Shown here: piece by piece, positions 35,839 through 45,244 of the stretch
How positions within the stretch are numbered: the stretch's first letter is position 1
How the letters are laid out: each line of letters opens with the position of its first letter
NCBI RefSeq assembly: GCF_033845285.1
Contig: NZ_JAWXCX010000001.1
Location: forward strand, 883,495-947,494
DNA length: 64,000 nt
Direction: 5' to 3'
Source: Marinococcus sp. PL1-022
GTDB taxonomy: Bacteria; Bacillota; Bacilli; Bacillales; Marinococcaceae
Position numbers and translations under genes: made by a program
Notes under the pieces: model-generated
The model's database searches: none
Told to the model about the DNA's origin: nothing
What the model saw: only the letters and a program-made list of their open reading frames with translations

Positions 35839-38800
35839 GTGAAAAAAATAATTGCAAAACCAAAGCTGATTTTATTATTTATTGCGATGTTGGTCATTGT
35901 CGGTACGCTGTCTTTTTTCCAGCTGCCGCAAAAAGAAATTCCATCAACGAATCCGCCGGTGGGGCAGGTGACGACGGTGTATCCAGGAGCCTCGGCCGAA
36001 GAAGTGGAAACGACGGTCACGAATCAGCTCGAGGAAGAGCTTGATAACGAATCGGCCACAGCGTCTATTTCTTCGGTCTCCTCACCCGGGCTGTCGTCCA
36101 TTACAGTAGAGCTTGATGAGAGCACGGAAAACCCGGAGCAGGTGTGGAACAGTCTCGAGCAGAGACTGTCGCAGGTAAGCGCCTCGTTTCCAGATGATGC
36201 CGAAGAGCCGTCCATCAACAGTGAGCTGAGCCAGCAGGGGCTTGCTATCTATCAGCTGACGGTGGAGGAGGAAGCGGTTCCGGAGGCGGTACAGTTAATT
36301 GAGAACTGGGAGCAGCGGTTCACCGGGCTACCTGATATCGACAGTCTGGAAATCACCGGCGACGTGGAGCGTGAGCTGCAGGTCCGTCTCGACAGTGAAG
36401 CACTGGAGGAGGAAGGGCTTCAGTCCGGCCAGGTTATCGGGGCGCTTTCTTCCGCTTCGGAAGTCATTCCGCCCGGCGAATGGCAGCTGGACGGAGAGCT
36501 GTACCAGGTAGAGCTTGAAGCGCTTGAAAATGTGGAAGACTGGGAAAACATTGAAATAAGTATGGGACAGCAGAGCAATGGGGAAAGCACTATGCTTGGC
36601 GATGTCGCCACTGTGGAAAACACCTATGCTCCGATTGAAGAACAGGTGGAGTATAATCAACAGTCGGCGCTGTCGGTAACATTCTTTCTCGCGGAAAATG
36701 CGAGTGTGCCACAGGCACAAGGCAATTTAGATGAAGTGATAGCGGATTTTAAGCAGCAGCTGCCTGAGGGGATGGAGCTGACCCAGCTATATACACAGGG
36801 CGATGTCGTGGATGATTTATTTTCAAGTCTGGCCATCTCCTTCGTGGTGGCATTTGTATCGGTATTAATTGTATGCTCCATCGGTCTGCGGCTGCGGACG
36901 GCGCTGTCGGTAGCCATATCGATCCCGGCGGCGCTTGCAATCGGGATGATTCCTCTTCCATTTACCGATGTAGGCCTGAATCAAATTTCTTTAATTGCTT
37001 TTATCATCTCACTCGGGATTCTTGTGGATGATGCGATTGTCGTAAACGACAACATTGACCGCCGGCTCCGGATGGGTGACAGCCCAATTGACGCAGCGAG
37101 CAACGGAGTGCGCGAAGTGCTTGTCTCCGTTATCGTGTCGACGCTTGCTGTCGTATTCACTTTTTTTCCGCTTTTATTCCTTCCAGGTGCGGCGGGTTCA
37201 TTTATCCGGCCGCTGCCTGTAGCGCTTATTACGGTATTGATTTCGTCTACACTGCTTGCCATCTTTTTTATCCCGATTTACCGTGGCATTGTGGAAAAAA
37301 GAAGAAAGAAGAAGGACAGGCGCCCCTCGCCGGGATTTCTGGGCTCCTTTCTTGACCGCTCAGCCAGATGGTACAGTAAACGCGTGCTGGCACGTGTCGT
37401 GAAAAGGCCGATTATTGTATCGCTTACCGGCCTGATACTCGGAACGTCGGCATTTGCGCTCGTACCTTACACACCGCTCGAATTTTTCCCGGACACGGAA
37501 CGGGAGGAAGTATTTATCGAAGCCTCTGTGCCGGAAAATACTCCGCTTGAAGAAACGGAAGCCGAGGCAGAAAAAGTCAGCGGCTGGCTTCAAGAACGAG
37601 AGGGAGTAACGTCGGTATCTTCATACGCAGGTACAGAAATTCCTACCGTATTTTCGGGGGGATCGGGAGGCGGCGCTGCCGGCCCGAATGATATGAATTT
37701 TCTCGTTTATGTAAACCCTGAAGAAATTCCTGCGAGAGAAGCAAGCGAAAGATGGCCGGGAGAGATCCGAAGCACCTTTGACAACGTTGAAGCTCAGGGA
37801 TCGATCGTCGAATCCGGCCCTCCGGTGGGAGCCCCGATTGCAGTCGAGCTCTCCGGAGAAGAAACGGATGAACTATTTTCTGCTGCAGCAGAGGTTGAAT
37901 CGTTGTTTGCAGAAACAGAAGGTGTTGACTTAGCGGTTTCAAACGCCAATCAGAACGTAAACCAGTGGCAGTTCGAGCGGGACGGAGAAGCTTTGGAAGA
38001 TACAGGTGTAACTAATGAGGCCATAAGTACAGAGCTTCGCCTGCTCGGGGAAGGGTTACCATTTGGGCAGTGGAACGAGAATAATGAGATTGCGCCAGTC
38101 CAAATAATGTATGATAACGGCGAGCAGGTGACAAACAGCGACCTGGACCAAATCGTTATGGCCAGGAACGAAGGCGGGGAAGCAGTTACTTTAAATGATC
38201 TGGGAGAGGGTGCAGAGGAGACAACGACCTCCGCTATCCCGCACGAAGACACGGAAAGGACCATTACGGTACGTGCCTATCCGGGAGATGCTTCTGAGGA
38301 TGAGATTTTAGAGGCGGCCGGGGATTCTCTTGACTCCATTGAAAATGAATACGGCGGCGTCAATGTCCAGGTGGGGGGAGAGACATCCGAACGAAACGAT
38401 GTATTTATTGATATCGGACAAATATTTATTGTAGTGGTTTTCCTGCTGCTCATATTATTTGCGCTGCAGTTCTATTCGCTGCGCATCCCGTTTATCGTTT
38501 TGAGTGCAGTGTATGTGGCAATCGCGGGGGTCATTCTCGGTTTGTTCCTTACACAGACAGGTCTCGGATTCATGTCGATGATGGGGGCAGTCAGCCTTGC
38601 CGGCATCGTCGTACGGAATGCGGTCGTTATGATAGAATTTATGGAACAGCGCATACGGAGCGGTGAAGGTGTTAAAGAAGCCGTGGTGGCAGCGGGGGAA
38701 GCACGATTCCGGCCAATTCTTTTGACAAGCCTGACATCCATCGCTGGTCTTCTTCCGATCGCTCTTGGAGACAACCCGTTGTTTCAGCCGCTGGGCACAG

Positions 38801-38916
38801 CTATTGTGACAGGGCTTGTCTTTTCCACCATCCTGACACTATTGCTGGTTCCGGCCCTGTACACCTGGAAAACGGAAAGCGACCAAAAACGACGTGCGCG
38901 AAAATCAAAGAAATAA
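35839..38916 (+). CDS. RND-family efflux transporter (AcrB/SwrC type)
   Basis: A 1025-aa HAE-type RND transporter with the duplicated layout: helix 1, large extracytoplasmic domain, six helices, then the same again. The proton-relay aspartates are in the helix 4 segment ISLGILVDDAIVVNDNID. It opens KKIIAKPKLILLF and continues with FFQLPQKEIPSTNPP. GTG 35839 follows TGGGGGG; an upstream in-frame ATG at 35773 lies within the operator. No membrane-fusion protein gene is adjacent. The extracytoplasmic parts are very acidic. Substrates are unknown; the Bacillus relative SwrC exports surfactin. Confidence 0.92.
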   Translation: MKKIIAKPKLILLFIAMLVIVGTLSFFQLPQKEIPSTNPPVGQVTTVYPGASAEEVETTVTNQLEEELDNESATASISSVSSPGLSSITVELDESTENPEQVWNSLEQRLSQVSASFPDDAEEPSINSELSQQGLAIYQLTVEEEAVPEAVQLIENWEQRFTGLPDIDSLEITGDVERELQVRLDSEALEEEGLQSGQVIGALSSASEVIPPGEWQLDGELYQVELEALENVEDWENIEISMGQQSNGESTMLGDVATVENTYAPIEEQVEYNQQSALSVTFFLAENASVPQAQGNLDEVIADFKQQLPEGMELTQLYTQGDVVDDLFSSLAISFVVAFVSVLIVCSIGLRLRTALSVAISIPAALAIGMIPLPFTDVGLNQISLIAFIISLGILVDDAIVVNDNIDRRLRMGDSPIDAASNGVREVLVSVIVSTLAVVFTFFPLLFLPGAAGSFIRPLPVALITVLISSTLLAIFFIPIYRGIVEKRRKKKDRRPSPGFLGSFLDRSARWYSKRVLARVVKRPIIVSLTGLILGTSAFALVPYTPLEFFPDTEREEVFIEASVPENTPLEETEAEAEKVSGWLQEREGVTSVSSYAGTEIPTVFSGGSGGGAAGPNDMNFLVYVNPEEIPAREASERWPGEIRSTFDNVEAQGSIVESGPPVGAPIAVELSGEETDELFSAAAEVESLFAETEGVDLAVSNANQNVNQWQFERDGEALEDTGVTNEAISTELRLLGEGLPFGQWNENNEIAPVQIMYDNGEQVTNSDLDQIVMARNEGGEAVTLNDLGEGAEETTTSAIPHEDTERTITVRAYPGDASEDEILEAAGDSLDSIENEYGGVNVQVGGETSERNDVFIDIGQIFIVVVFLLLILFALQFYSLRIPFIVLSAVYVAIAGVILGLFLTQTGLGFMSMMGAVSLAGIVVRNAVVMIEFMEQRIRSGEGVKEAVVAAGEARFRPILLTSLTSIAGLLPIALGDNPLFQPLGTAIVTGLVFSTILTLLLVPALYTWKTESDQKRRARKSKK

Positions 38917-38927
38917 GGTGAATGGTA

Positions 38928-39407
38928 TTGAAACAGCTCGCAATTATTCCCTGCGGGGCGAAAAAAGCCTGGGACACGGAGCCGGCTCTCGGGCCACTTC
39001 CTGTAAAACACGTGTACCAGAGTACGTTTCATCAGCTGTGCCGGGCTTACGCAGAGACATTCGCTGATCAGTGGGCCGTACTCTCCGGGAAACACGGGTT
39101 TATGTACCCACAGGAGCTCATTGATACAAATTACGATGTTACATTTGGAAAAGGACAGCAGGACGAGGTCTCACGGTCTTTCTGCACGCAGCAGTGGCAG
39201 GAAAAACAGATGAGTGAGTACGACCAATATGTCGTACTGCTCGGCAAAAAATACGATACGGTCGTGACAAGGATACTGCCTATGGGAAGAACTGTTTTTC
39301 CGCTCCGGGAATACCGCGGGATGGGGTACATGCAGCAGGCGCTAAAGCAGGCGGTAGCAAGCCATCGCCCGCTTCCCCTTCATGCCCGGGAAGAAGAGTC
39401 ATGGTAG
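38928..39407 (+). CDS. DUF6884-like protein
   Basis: A 159-aa soluble protein. It opens MKQLAIIPCGAKKAWDTEPA from a TTG start (38928) with AAGGTGA seven bases upstream. The IIPCGxxKxW opening, YxSxFHQLCRAYAExF and the LSGKHGFMYPQELI segment fit the DUF6884 domain, found near nucleotide-handling genes but without a proven function. An ATG at 38922 would add two residues. Its end overlaps the M50 peptidase start by seven bases. Confidence 0.72.
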   Translation: MKQLAIIPCGAKKAWDTEPALGPLPVKHVYQSTFHQLCRAYAETFADQWAVLSGKHGFMYPQELIDTNYDVTFGKGQQDEVSRSFCTQQWQEKQMSEYDQYVVLLGKKYDTVVTRILPMGRTVFPLREYRGMGYMQQALKQAVASHRPLPLHAREEESW

Positions 39408-40081
39408 AAACGATCCTGTTTTTTCTGACAGCAGCTGTCGTATTAATGGCGCTTACGTACATCCCTGTGCTCGGCACCTATCTATCGTTGTTTCAAACGA
39501 TGGTGCACGAAAACGGTCATGCTTTCATGGCGCTTGCCACCGGAGGGAGAGTGCGGTCGATTTCTTTATTTTATACGAGGGAGGGGATTGCTGAAACGGG
39601 CCATAAGGGCAAGCTTGGCCAGGCGCTTACAACGTTTGCAGGCTATCCGTTTGCAAGCGGAATGGCCGTTCTTTACAGCTGGATATTTACTTCGGGCTGG
39701 TACAGCGGACTCATGATTGGCCTCGTAGGCCTGCTCATTTGGAATACGCTTCTATGGGTTCGCAATCCTGCCGGGATTATCTGGGGGCTGGCAGCTTCGG
39801 GCGGGGGGCTGTATCTGCTTATCGAAAATATGATTATGCTTATGATGTGGATTATGTTCATTCTCGGCGTACTTCTGGTTATTCAGTCGGTTCGCTCGGC
39901 CTGGATCATTCTGCAGCGGAGTCTGCAGATGCCGGGGGATGCCGGAGATGCTACAGGGATGTACAGGGTGACCCGCATCCCCGCGCAGGTATGGGGTGTG
40001 CTCTTTTTTGCACTGGCGCTTGCAGCAGCATGGTTTTCAGCCGGCTTTTGGCTGCAGTGGGACAGTGCTGTACTTATTTAG
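39401..40081 (+). CDS. M50-family zinc metallopeptidase-like membrane protein
   Basis: A 226-aa membrane protein of the M50B-like group. The zinc site HExxH is present as HENGH (about residues 36-40) right after the first hydrophobic segment; further helices follow. Typical M50 enzymes cleave within membranes; this short group has no known substrate. It overlaps the DUF6884 gene, so the two are coupled. A weak hairpin with a T run (40083-40110) follows. Confidence 0.82.
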   Translation: MVETILFFLTAAVVLMALTYIPVLGTYLSLFQTMVHENGHAFMALATGGRVRSISLFYTREGIAETGHKGKLGQALTTFAGYPFASGMAVLYSWIFTSGWYSGLMIGLVGLLIWNTLLWVRNPAGIIWGLAASGGGLYLLIENMIMLMMWIMFILGVLLVIQSVRSAWIILQRSLQMPGDAGDATGMYRVTRIPAQVWGVLFFALALAAAWFSAGFWLQWDSAVLI

Positions 40082-40082
40082 G

Positions 40083-40110
40083 GAAAACGCTTAGTTGTTT
40101 TCTCTTTTTT
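40083..40110 (+). terminator. Weak terminator after the M50 gene
   Basis: GAAAAC (40083-40088) and GTTTTC (40097-40102) form a short stem followed by TCTTTTTTT. The stem is short and AT-rich, so efficiency is uncertain. Confidence 0.5.
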
Positions 40111-40247
40111 TATCCGGAAAAACAGACGGCGTTAACAAACCGAAGCTGTTTTATAAAAAGGAAGATTTTAAAGCTTGAAGAATACTTTAAAGCGAAAATG
40201 GGAAAAGCTGAAGTGAAAAAGAGATTTTCAGAAATGAGGGATAGCGA

Positions 40248-41555
40248 GTGACCGAAACCATCAATCCGAGTCAGAAAATATCAGCTTCAGTTGATAAGCT
40301 GTGGGAAGAGGAAATAGAGTTTTTGCAGACGATAGCCCGGTTTCCGAGTACGATCGAATATGAAGGTTCGCTTCAATTATACTTAAAGAATTTTTTCCAG
40401 AACGAGCTTCAGATGGACGTGGAGACAGTGGATGTCGATGAAAAAGAAATCAGTTCTCTTCCGGGGTACTCCCCGAGCGAGTGGTCCTACGCGGGCCGTC
40501 CGGTAGTAGTGGCAAAAGCGCCGGGCAGTTCGAGGGATTCCGGCGGGAAGAGTCTGCTGTTCCAGGGCCATGTGGACGTCGTAAGCCCAGAGCCAAAGCA
40601 CAAATGGAGCGTGGATCCATGGGGAGCCCATCGTATTGGGGACCGTATGTACGGACGCGGTGTACTCGATATGAAAAGCGGCGTTGCGGCAATGATTTAT
40701 GCCTATAAAGCCATACAGGATGCAGGCTATGAACCGTCAGCTGATTTTTCCATCAAAACGGTTATTGAAGAAGAAGCAACAGGCAACGGAACGCTCGCAG
40801 CAGCGAATGCCGGGCACCTGGCTGATGCCGTTCTCATTCCGGAGCCGTTTGGGCAGTGTCCATCCACCGCCCAGCTCGGAAGCATCTGGCTTCGCATTCA
40901 TATCGATACGAGCAGCAACCTCAAGTCGGATCAAACCGGTGTCGGAGCGAATGCCATCGAAAAAGCACAGAGCGTGATTGAAGCTCTGCAGAGCTACCGG
41001 GAATACGTCAACCGGGATGAACAAAAGCCGCCGGAATTTGCTCATATGACAGAACCGATCGACGTTGAGGTGGGAACGATGCACAGCGGAGACTTTGCCT
41101 CCAATATTCCTGTAGAAGCGACTCTTGAGGTGAGGTCTGCAATTTACCCGGGGAAGGACCCGGCCGAAGGCAAGCAGGATTTAATCGATTGGATTCTCGA
41201 TAAAACGAAAGACGATGAATGGCTCCGCGAATACCCGCCCTCTTTCGAATCCTTCGGCTTCCATGCTGAGGGGATGGTGATGCCTGAGGAAGACCCGCTA
41301 TTTGCCAAGCTCGATGAAGCCCACGAAATGGTGACCGGAAAACAATGTGGCAGACAGGCCATTCCAGTAACGACAGATGCACGGTATTACGGCCTTTATT
41401 ATAATACTCCGGTTACATGCTACGGTCCATCTGGGGCAAAGATGCACGAGCCGGATGAATGGGTGGACCTTGAAAGTATAAAAAACGTAACGAAGGTGTA
41501 CGCAGACTTTTTAATCCGGTGGTGCGGCATTCATAAAAAGGAAGGGGAAAGCTGA
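40248..41555 (+). CDS. M20-family peptidase/deacylase (ArgE/DapE type)
   Basis: A 435-aa M20 metallopeptidase of the acetylornithine deacetylase/succinyl-diaminopimelate desuccinylase group. The zinc histidine is in LLFQGHVDVVSPEPKH (about residues 103-118) and the bridging region follows as GRGVLDMKSGVAAM; the catalytic glutamate pair is VIEEEATGNG (about 175-184). GTG 40248 is set by GAGGG seven bases upstream. The stop overlaps the next start by one base. Substrate not assigned; an N-acyl amino acid is likely. Confidence 0.88.
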   Translation: MTETINPSQKISASVDKLWEEEIEFLQTIARFPSTIEYEGSLQLYLKNFFQNELQMDVETVDVDEKEISSLPGYSPSEWSYAGRPVVVAKAPGSSRDSGGKSLLFQGHVDVVSPEPKHKWSVDPWGAHRIGDRMYGRGVLDMKSGVAAMIYAYKAIQDAGYEPSADFSIKTVIEEEATGNGTLAAANAGHLADAVLIPEPFGQCPSTAQLGSIWLRIHIDTSSNLKSDQTGVGANAIEKAQSVIEALQSYREYVNRDEQKPPEFAHMTEPIDVEVGTMHSGDFASNIPVEATLEVRSAIYPGKDPAEGKQDLIDWILDKTKDDEWLREYPPSFESFGFHAEGMVMPEEDPLFAKLDEAHEMVTGKQCGRQAIPVTTDARYYGLYYNTPVTCYGPSGAKMHEPDEWVDLESIKNVTKVYADFLIRWCGIHKKEGES

Positions 41556-42109
41556 TGAGCTATTCGCGAGCCTTGATTGTGATTGATTACACGATGGACT
41601 TTGTGGCAGAGGAAGGTACACTCACCTGCGGAGAGCCGGGACAGAAAATCGAAGGCGCCATTTATCAATTAATCGAAACGTATCAGGCCGCAGGTGATTT
41701 TGTCGTATTCGCCCTCGACCGCCACGAAGAAGGAGATGATTATCATCCGGAAACGAAGCTGTTCCCTCCCCATAATATAGCTGGAACGAAGGGGAGGGAC
41801 CTTTATCGAAGCATTCAGAGCCTGTATGAATCTATACAACGCCAGCCGAATGTTTGGCAGGTGGACAAAACAAGGTATAGTGCATTTGCAGGAACAAACC
41901 TGGAGCTGAAGTTAAGGGAACGTGGCATTACCGAGCTTCATCTTGCGGGGGTCTGTACCGATATCTGCATTCTTCATACAGCAGTGGATGCCTACAATAA
42001 AGGATTTGATATCGTCATCCATCAGGATGCCGTGGCAAGCTTTGACGAGGAAGGGCACGCGTTTGCGCTGAAACACGCAGAAAACATTTTAGGGGCATCA
42101 GTCCAATAG
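41555..42109 (+). CDS. pncA: Isochorismatase-like hydrolase, probable nicotinamidase
   Basis: A 184-aa cysteine hydrolase. The catalytic triad of nicotinamidase is present: Asp11 (IVIDYTMDF), Lys105 (VDKTRYSAF) and Cys138 (GVCTDICIL). The metal-site residues Asp55, His57 and His64 (ALDRHEEGDDYHPET) are also there, which favours nicotinamidase over other isochorismatase-like enzymes. It deaminates nicotinamide to nicotinate in NAD salvage. Its start overlaps the M20 stop (TGATG). Confidence 0.85.
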   Translation: MSYSRALIVIDYTMDFVAEEGTLTCGEPGQKIEGAIYQLIETYQAAGDFVVFALDRHEEGDDYHPETKLFPPHNIAGTKGRDLYRSIQSLYESIQRQPNVWQVDKTRYSAFAGTNLELKLRERGITELHLAGVCTDICILHTAVDAYNKGFDIVIHQDAVASFDEEGHAFALKHAENILGASVQ

Positions 42110-42123
42110 AAAGGAAGAAACTC

Positions 42124-43380
42124 ATGACCGGACAAAACAACCAGGGGCCGCTCGGCGTGGTGCACCAGCAGATCGCTGAAGCGTCCCGGATTATTCAACT
42201 GCCAGACACTGTAGAAACAATACTGAAATACCCGAAAAGAAAAGTGGAGGTCCAGTTCCCAGTGGAAATGGACGACGGCCATACGCAGATGTTTACCGGC
42301 TACCGGACGCAGCACAATGATGTGCTCGGTCCGGTGAAGGGTGGACTCCGCTTTCATCCACAGACAGATGAAGAGGAAACAGGTGCGCTGGCTGCCTGGA
42401 TGACATTTAAGTGTGCGCTTGTGCAGATTCCGCATGGCGGAGCAAAGGGAGGCGTCGTCTGTGATCCTTCCATGCTGAGTGACCGGGAGCTTCGCCAGGT
42501 AAGCAGAGGGTACACGGAGGCCCTGTTTGATCTTTTGGGTCCCAATAAAGATGTTCCGGCCCCGGACGTGTATACGGATCCGAAAATCATGAGCGTCATG
42601 ATGGATACGTATTCGCGGATGGCCGGCGGTCATGAGCCTGGTGTTATTACTGGCAAACCGCCTCTTGTCGGCGGTTCAAAAGCGAGGGAATCGGCAACAG
42701 CCCGCGGCGCTGTGTATATTATCGAAAAAATGCTCGAGCAGGAAAACAAACGTGCCGAAGATGTACGTGTATCCGTGCAGGGCTTTGGAAACGCCGGCCA
42801 GATCGCCGCGAGACTGCTGTACGATTTAGGCTGTAAAGTTGTAAGCGTCAGCGATTCCAAAGCCGCCCTTTATGCACAGGACGGTCTTGATATTCCGCGA
42901 GCCCAGCAGGCAAAAGCAGGAAACAACGGCCTGCAGGATTACGGGCAAGACTATCTGCTCGAAAATACCATGGACATTCTTTATACGGATACGGATATTT
43001 TGATACCGGCTGCCATGGAAGGGGTCATTACAAAAGAAAACGCAGAACGGGTAAAGGCCCCGAAAATTATGGAGCTTGCAAACGGACCGACGACACCGGA
43101 AGCAGACCATATTTTAAAGGAGCAGGGACAGGCAGTCTATCCGGATATTTTAGTGAACGCCGGTGGTGTTATTGTGTCGTATCTGGAATCGGTTCAAAAC
43201 CACATGAATTACTATTGGTCCGAAGATGTAATTAATGAACGGATGAAGGCATTTATACTCGAAGCGTACGAACAAACGGAAAAATCGGCCTACGAACACA
43301 ACACAACCAACAGAAACGGTGCCATGATTTTTGCCATGAACCGGCTGCAGGAAGCAATGGAGTACCGGGGCTGGATATAA
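42124..43380 (+). CDS. Glutamate dehydrogenase
   Basis: A 418-aa hexameric glutamate dehydrogenase of the RocG/GudB type, interconverting glutamate and 2-oxoglutarate plus ammonia with NAD. The active-site lysine lies in PVKGGLRFHP and IPHGGAKGGVVCDPS (about residues 60-115), DVPAPDVYTD follows, and the Rossmann GFGNAGQIAA is near residue 222. AAAGGAAG precedes the ATG. It comes 14 bp after pncA and may share its transcript. Confidence 0.95.
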   Translation: MTGQNNQGPLGVVHQQIAEASRIIQLPDTVETILKYPKRKVEVQFPVEMDDGHTQMFTGYRTQHNDVLGPVKGGLRFHPQTDEEETGALAAWMTFKCALVQIPHGGAKGGVVCDPSMLSDRELRQVSRGYTEALFDLLGPNKDVPAPDVYTDPKIMSVMMDTYSRMAGGHEPGVITGKPPLVGGSKARESATARGAVYIIEKMLEQENKRAEDVRVSVQGFGNAGQIAARLLYDLGCKVVSVSDSKAALYAQDGLDIPRAQQAKAGNNGLQDYGQDYLLENTMDILYTDTDILIPAAMEGVITKENAERVKAPKIMELANGPTTPEADHILKEQGQAVYPDILVNAGGVIVSYLESVQNHMNYYWSEDVINERMKAFILEAYEQTEKSAYEHNTTNRNGAMIFAMNRLQEAMEYRGWI

Positions 43381-43497
43381 AAAATTAACAAATTCTGCAT
43401 GAAGCTATAGTCATAGGGGAGTCAACAAGATAAAATGCTAGTGTGAGCTTTTCCGGGAACGGGAAGGAAAACTGTTAAGAGTTCTAGGAGGGATTAG

Positions 43498-43965
43498 ATG
43501 GATTGGTCAAAAGAATTTGATTTTCATAAAAACGACACGGAAGACACGACAGCAGAAAAAATGAAGCGTATCAGTAAATGCATTGATAAGCTCTGGGGAG
43601 ATTTCGACGAAGTATTAACGGAAATTGTAGAACAGGGCGAGCTGGAAAAAGAAGACTACAGAAAACGGTTCAGGGACGAAACGTTCACCATTGAACTGCT
43701 GGAGTCTGAATTAAAAGGATCCGTCAGCGGTCACTTCGACCGTAACATCGACGTTATGGTTGATTTGACACTGGATGAACCGAAAAAGAAATCGCTCAGC
43801 CAGGTGTTCCTTCCAAACGATAAACTGTACCTGATCGACACGCGCAGCAACCAGTGGGTAATTGCCGAAGCCGGCAAAAAGCCAAAAGACTGCACAAAGC
43901 TTGAGAAAAAGCATATCGAGCAGGTATTCGCTCACATGCTGCGGGAATATAAAGTAACGAAATAG
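43498..43965 (+). CDS. Hypothetical protein
   Basis: A 155-aa soluble, highly charged protein that I do not recognise. It has no membrane helix or signal peptide; the N-terminal half looks helical and the C-terminal half alternates strands (KLYLIDTRSNQWVIAEAG). A CTAGGAGGG ribosome site and a following strong terminator support it as a single real gene. Confidence 0.75.
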   Translation: MDWSKEFDFHKNDTEDTTAEKMKRISKCIDKLWGDFDEVLTEIVEQGELEKEDYRKRFRDETFTIELLESELKGSVSGHFDRNIDVMVDLTLDEPKKKSLSQVFLPNDKLYLIDTRSNQWVIAEAGKKPKDCTKLEKKHIEQVFAHMLREYKVTK

Positions 43966-43968
43966 TAA

Positions 43969-44004
43969 AAAAGCATCCAACTTGATGGTTGGGTGCTTTC
44001 TTTT
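43969..44004 (+). terminator. Terminator after the hypothetical gene at 43498
   Basis: AAAGCATCCAA (43970-43980) and TTGGGTGCTTT (43989-43999) form a stem with one G-T pair, followed by CTTTT. Confidence 0.8.
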
Positions 44005-44028
44005 ATCATATGCTTTCGAAAGGGAATC

Positions 44029-44057
44029 TTGACAATAAGCGTATTTACACGTATTCT
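44029..44057 (+). promoter_or_regulatory. Sigma-A promoter of the tRNA-Arg gene
   Basis: A consensus TTGACA (44029-44034) and TATTCT (44052-44057) are separated by exactly 17 bp. Transcription would start about 50 bp before the tRNA. Confidence 0.8.
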
Positions 44058-44114
44058 TACATTTGTCTTTGTTTGTTGCAGCAAAGATCCGTGTATTTAT
44101 AGTAGTTCACATAA

Positions 44115-44189
44115 GCCCTAGTAGCTCAGGGGAAGAGCAACAGCCTCCTAAGCTGTAGGTCGCAGGTTCGAATCCTGCCTAGGGCGCCA
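44115..44189 (+). tRNA. tRNA-Arg (anticodon CCU)
   Basis: A 75-nt tRNA with encoded CCA. Acceptor stem GCCCTAG pairs with CTAGGGC; the D arm is GCTC...GAGC; the anticodon stem ACAGC/GCTGT holds the loop CTCCTAA, giving anticodon CCU (reads AGG); the T arm is GCAGG-TTCGAAT-CCTGC. A strong promoter and a strong terminator make it a single-gene transcript. Confidence 0.96.
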
Positions 44190-44203
44190 TAATATATAAG
44201 TAC

Positions 44204-44232
44204 CCCCCGGGCCTGGGCCCGGGGGTTTGTTG
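44204..44232 (+). terminator. Terminator after tRNA-Arg
   Basis: CCCCCGGGCC (44204-44213) and GGCCCGGGGG (44216-44225) form a very GC-rich 10-bp stem with a 2-nt centre, followed by TTTGTTGTTT. Confidence 0.85.
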
Positions 44233-44364
44233 TTTAATCCGTTTCTGGTATAAAAGTTGCCCTGGAGAAAATATGTGTCCAAAAGTGAAAAAGGTTTGAA
44301 ATGCGCGAATGCATGCATTAAAATTAAATTAAAGATTCTGACAAAAAGCTGGAAGGGAGTTAAC

Positions 44365-44532
44365 ATGATTATTATTGTTTTATCCCTGATGTTATTTACC
44401 GTGCTCACCTACCTGTTTTATGGCCTGTGGAACACGAATGCAGATACAAAAGAAACCCGGCAGCTGTGTTCCCTGTTATACGGAAGCTCGCTGCTTGCGC
44501 TTGTACTATTAAATACATGCATGCTTTTATAA
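44365..44532 (+). CDS. Small membrane protein
   Basis: A 55-aa protein with two hydrophobic segments (about residues 1-20 and 38-55) separated by a short polar loop with NTNADTKETRQ. GGAAGGGAG lies 7 bases before ATG 44365, and a terminator overlaps its end. I do not recognise a family; the ribosome site and terminator support it as a real gene. Confidence 0.65.
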   Translation: MIIIVLSLMLFTVLTYLFYGLWNTNADTKETRQLCSLLYGSSLLALVLLNTCMLL

Positions 44533-44557
44533 AACTTCGCCATGGCGGAGTTTTTTT
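44531..44557 (+). terminator. Terminator after the 55-aa membrane protein gene
   Basis: AAACTTCGCC and GGCGGAGTTT form a short stem around AT, followed by a run of seven T residues. Confidence 0.75.
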
Positions 44558-44732
44558 GTATTTTGTAGGGCTAAGCTCATAATTAACCGAAAAATGATTC
44601 AAGTTTGTATCATCTTTGGGGTATATAATATAGGGTAATAGCTAGAAGCTTATATAAAATGGATGGAGCTGCGGCAGGGGGGCTGCAGACCTATTATTAT
44701 TTATCAAACGAAACGCAATTGGAGTGGGGAGC

Positions 44733-44975
44733 ATGGGGAAATTTTATGCAATTATTACGGTAATCGGTCTGGGTATTGCCGGTCTGTTCGGATACCATTG
44801 GTATGATACAGAATCGAGCATTCAGACGATTCAGATGCACGAAGAGGTCAACAGCTTATCAAAAGAAGATGTGTCTTCGGAACCGTCTTCCGTTTCGTCT
44901 AACGGCAGGGGAGAATTACGTTTTTTGGGTATCAGTGAAAGGTATATTCTGTCTCAAAAAGCGAGGAATAATTAA
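44733..44975 (+). CDS. Small hypothetical membrane-anchored protein
   Basis: An 80-aa protein with one N-terminal hydrophobic helix (MGKFYAIITVIGLGIAGLFG) and a polar, serine-rich tail. GGAGTGGGG precedes ATG 44733; a GTG at 44724 is an alternative. The tail lacks recognisable motifs, and the last third is odd in composition, so a frameshift there cannot be excluded. No family recognised. Confidence 0.5.
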   Translation: MGKFYAIITVIGLGIAGLFGYHWYDTESSIQTIQMHEEVNSLSKEDVSSEPSSVSSNGRGELRFLGISERYILSQKARNN

Positions 44976-45244
44976 AAAGAATATGCTGTAACTGCAGCTT
45001 TCCATTCTGCGCCACCTAAAGAAAATCAGAAAAGGCGGGTCGACACAGTTCGTTTTTTAAAAGAAAAACCTTAATGGTTGATTTTGAATGCCCGTAATGT
45101 GAATATATAATTAAGAGCACCATAAGAATGCAGGCAAGATTTATAAAAATCGGGCGAAAAAGCTGAAAAGAACGATTATAACCGATAGGATGGCCTGCTG
45201 TCAAAAAGCAGGCTGCACGGTTGTGTGCAGGGAGGAAAGATATT

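Noticed and set aside
40196-40250. A short frame (about 17 codons from ATG 40199) ending at the M20 start, as a leader peptide
   Set aside because: It lacks a ribosome site; the overlap of stop and GTG is suggestive but not enough to call a gene.
44115-44189. tRNA-Arg as an integration site of a mobile island
   Set aside because: No integrase gene and no repeat of the tRNA 3' end were seen in the window.
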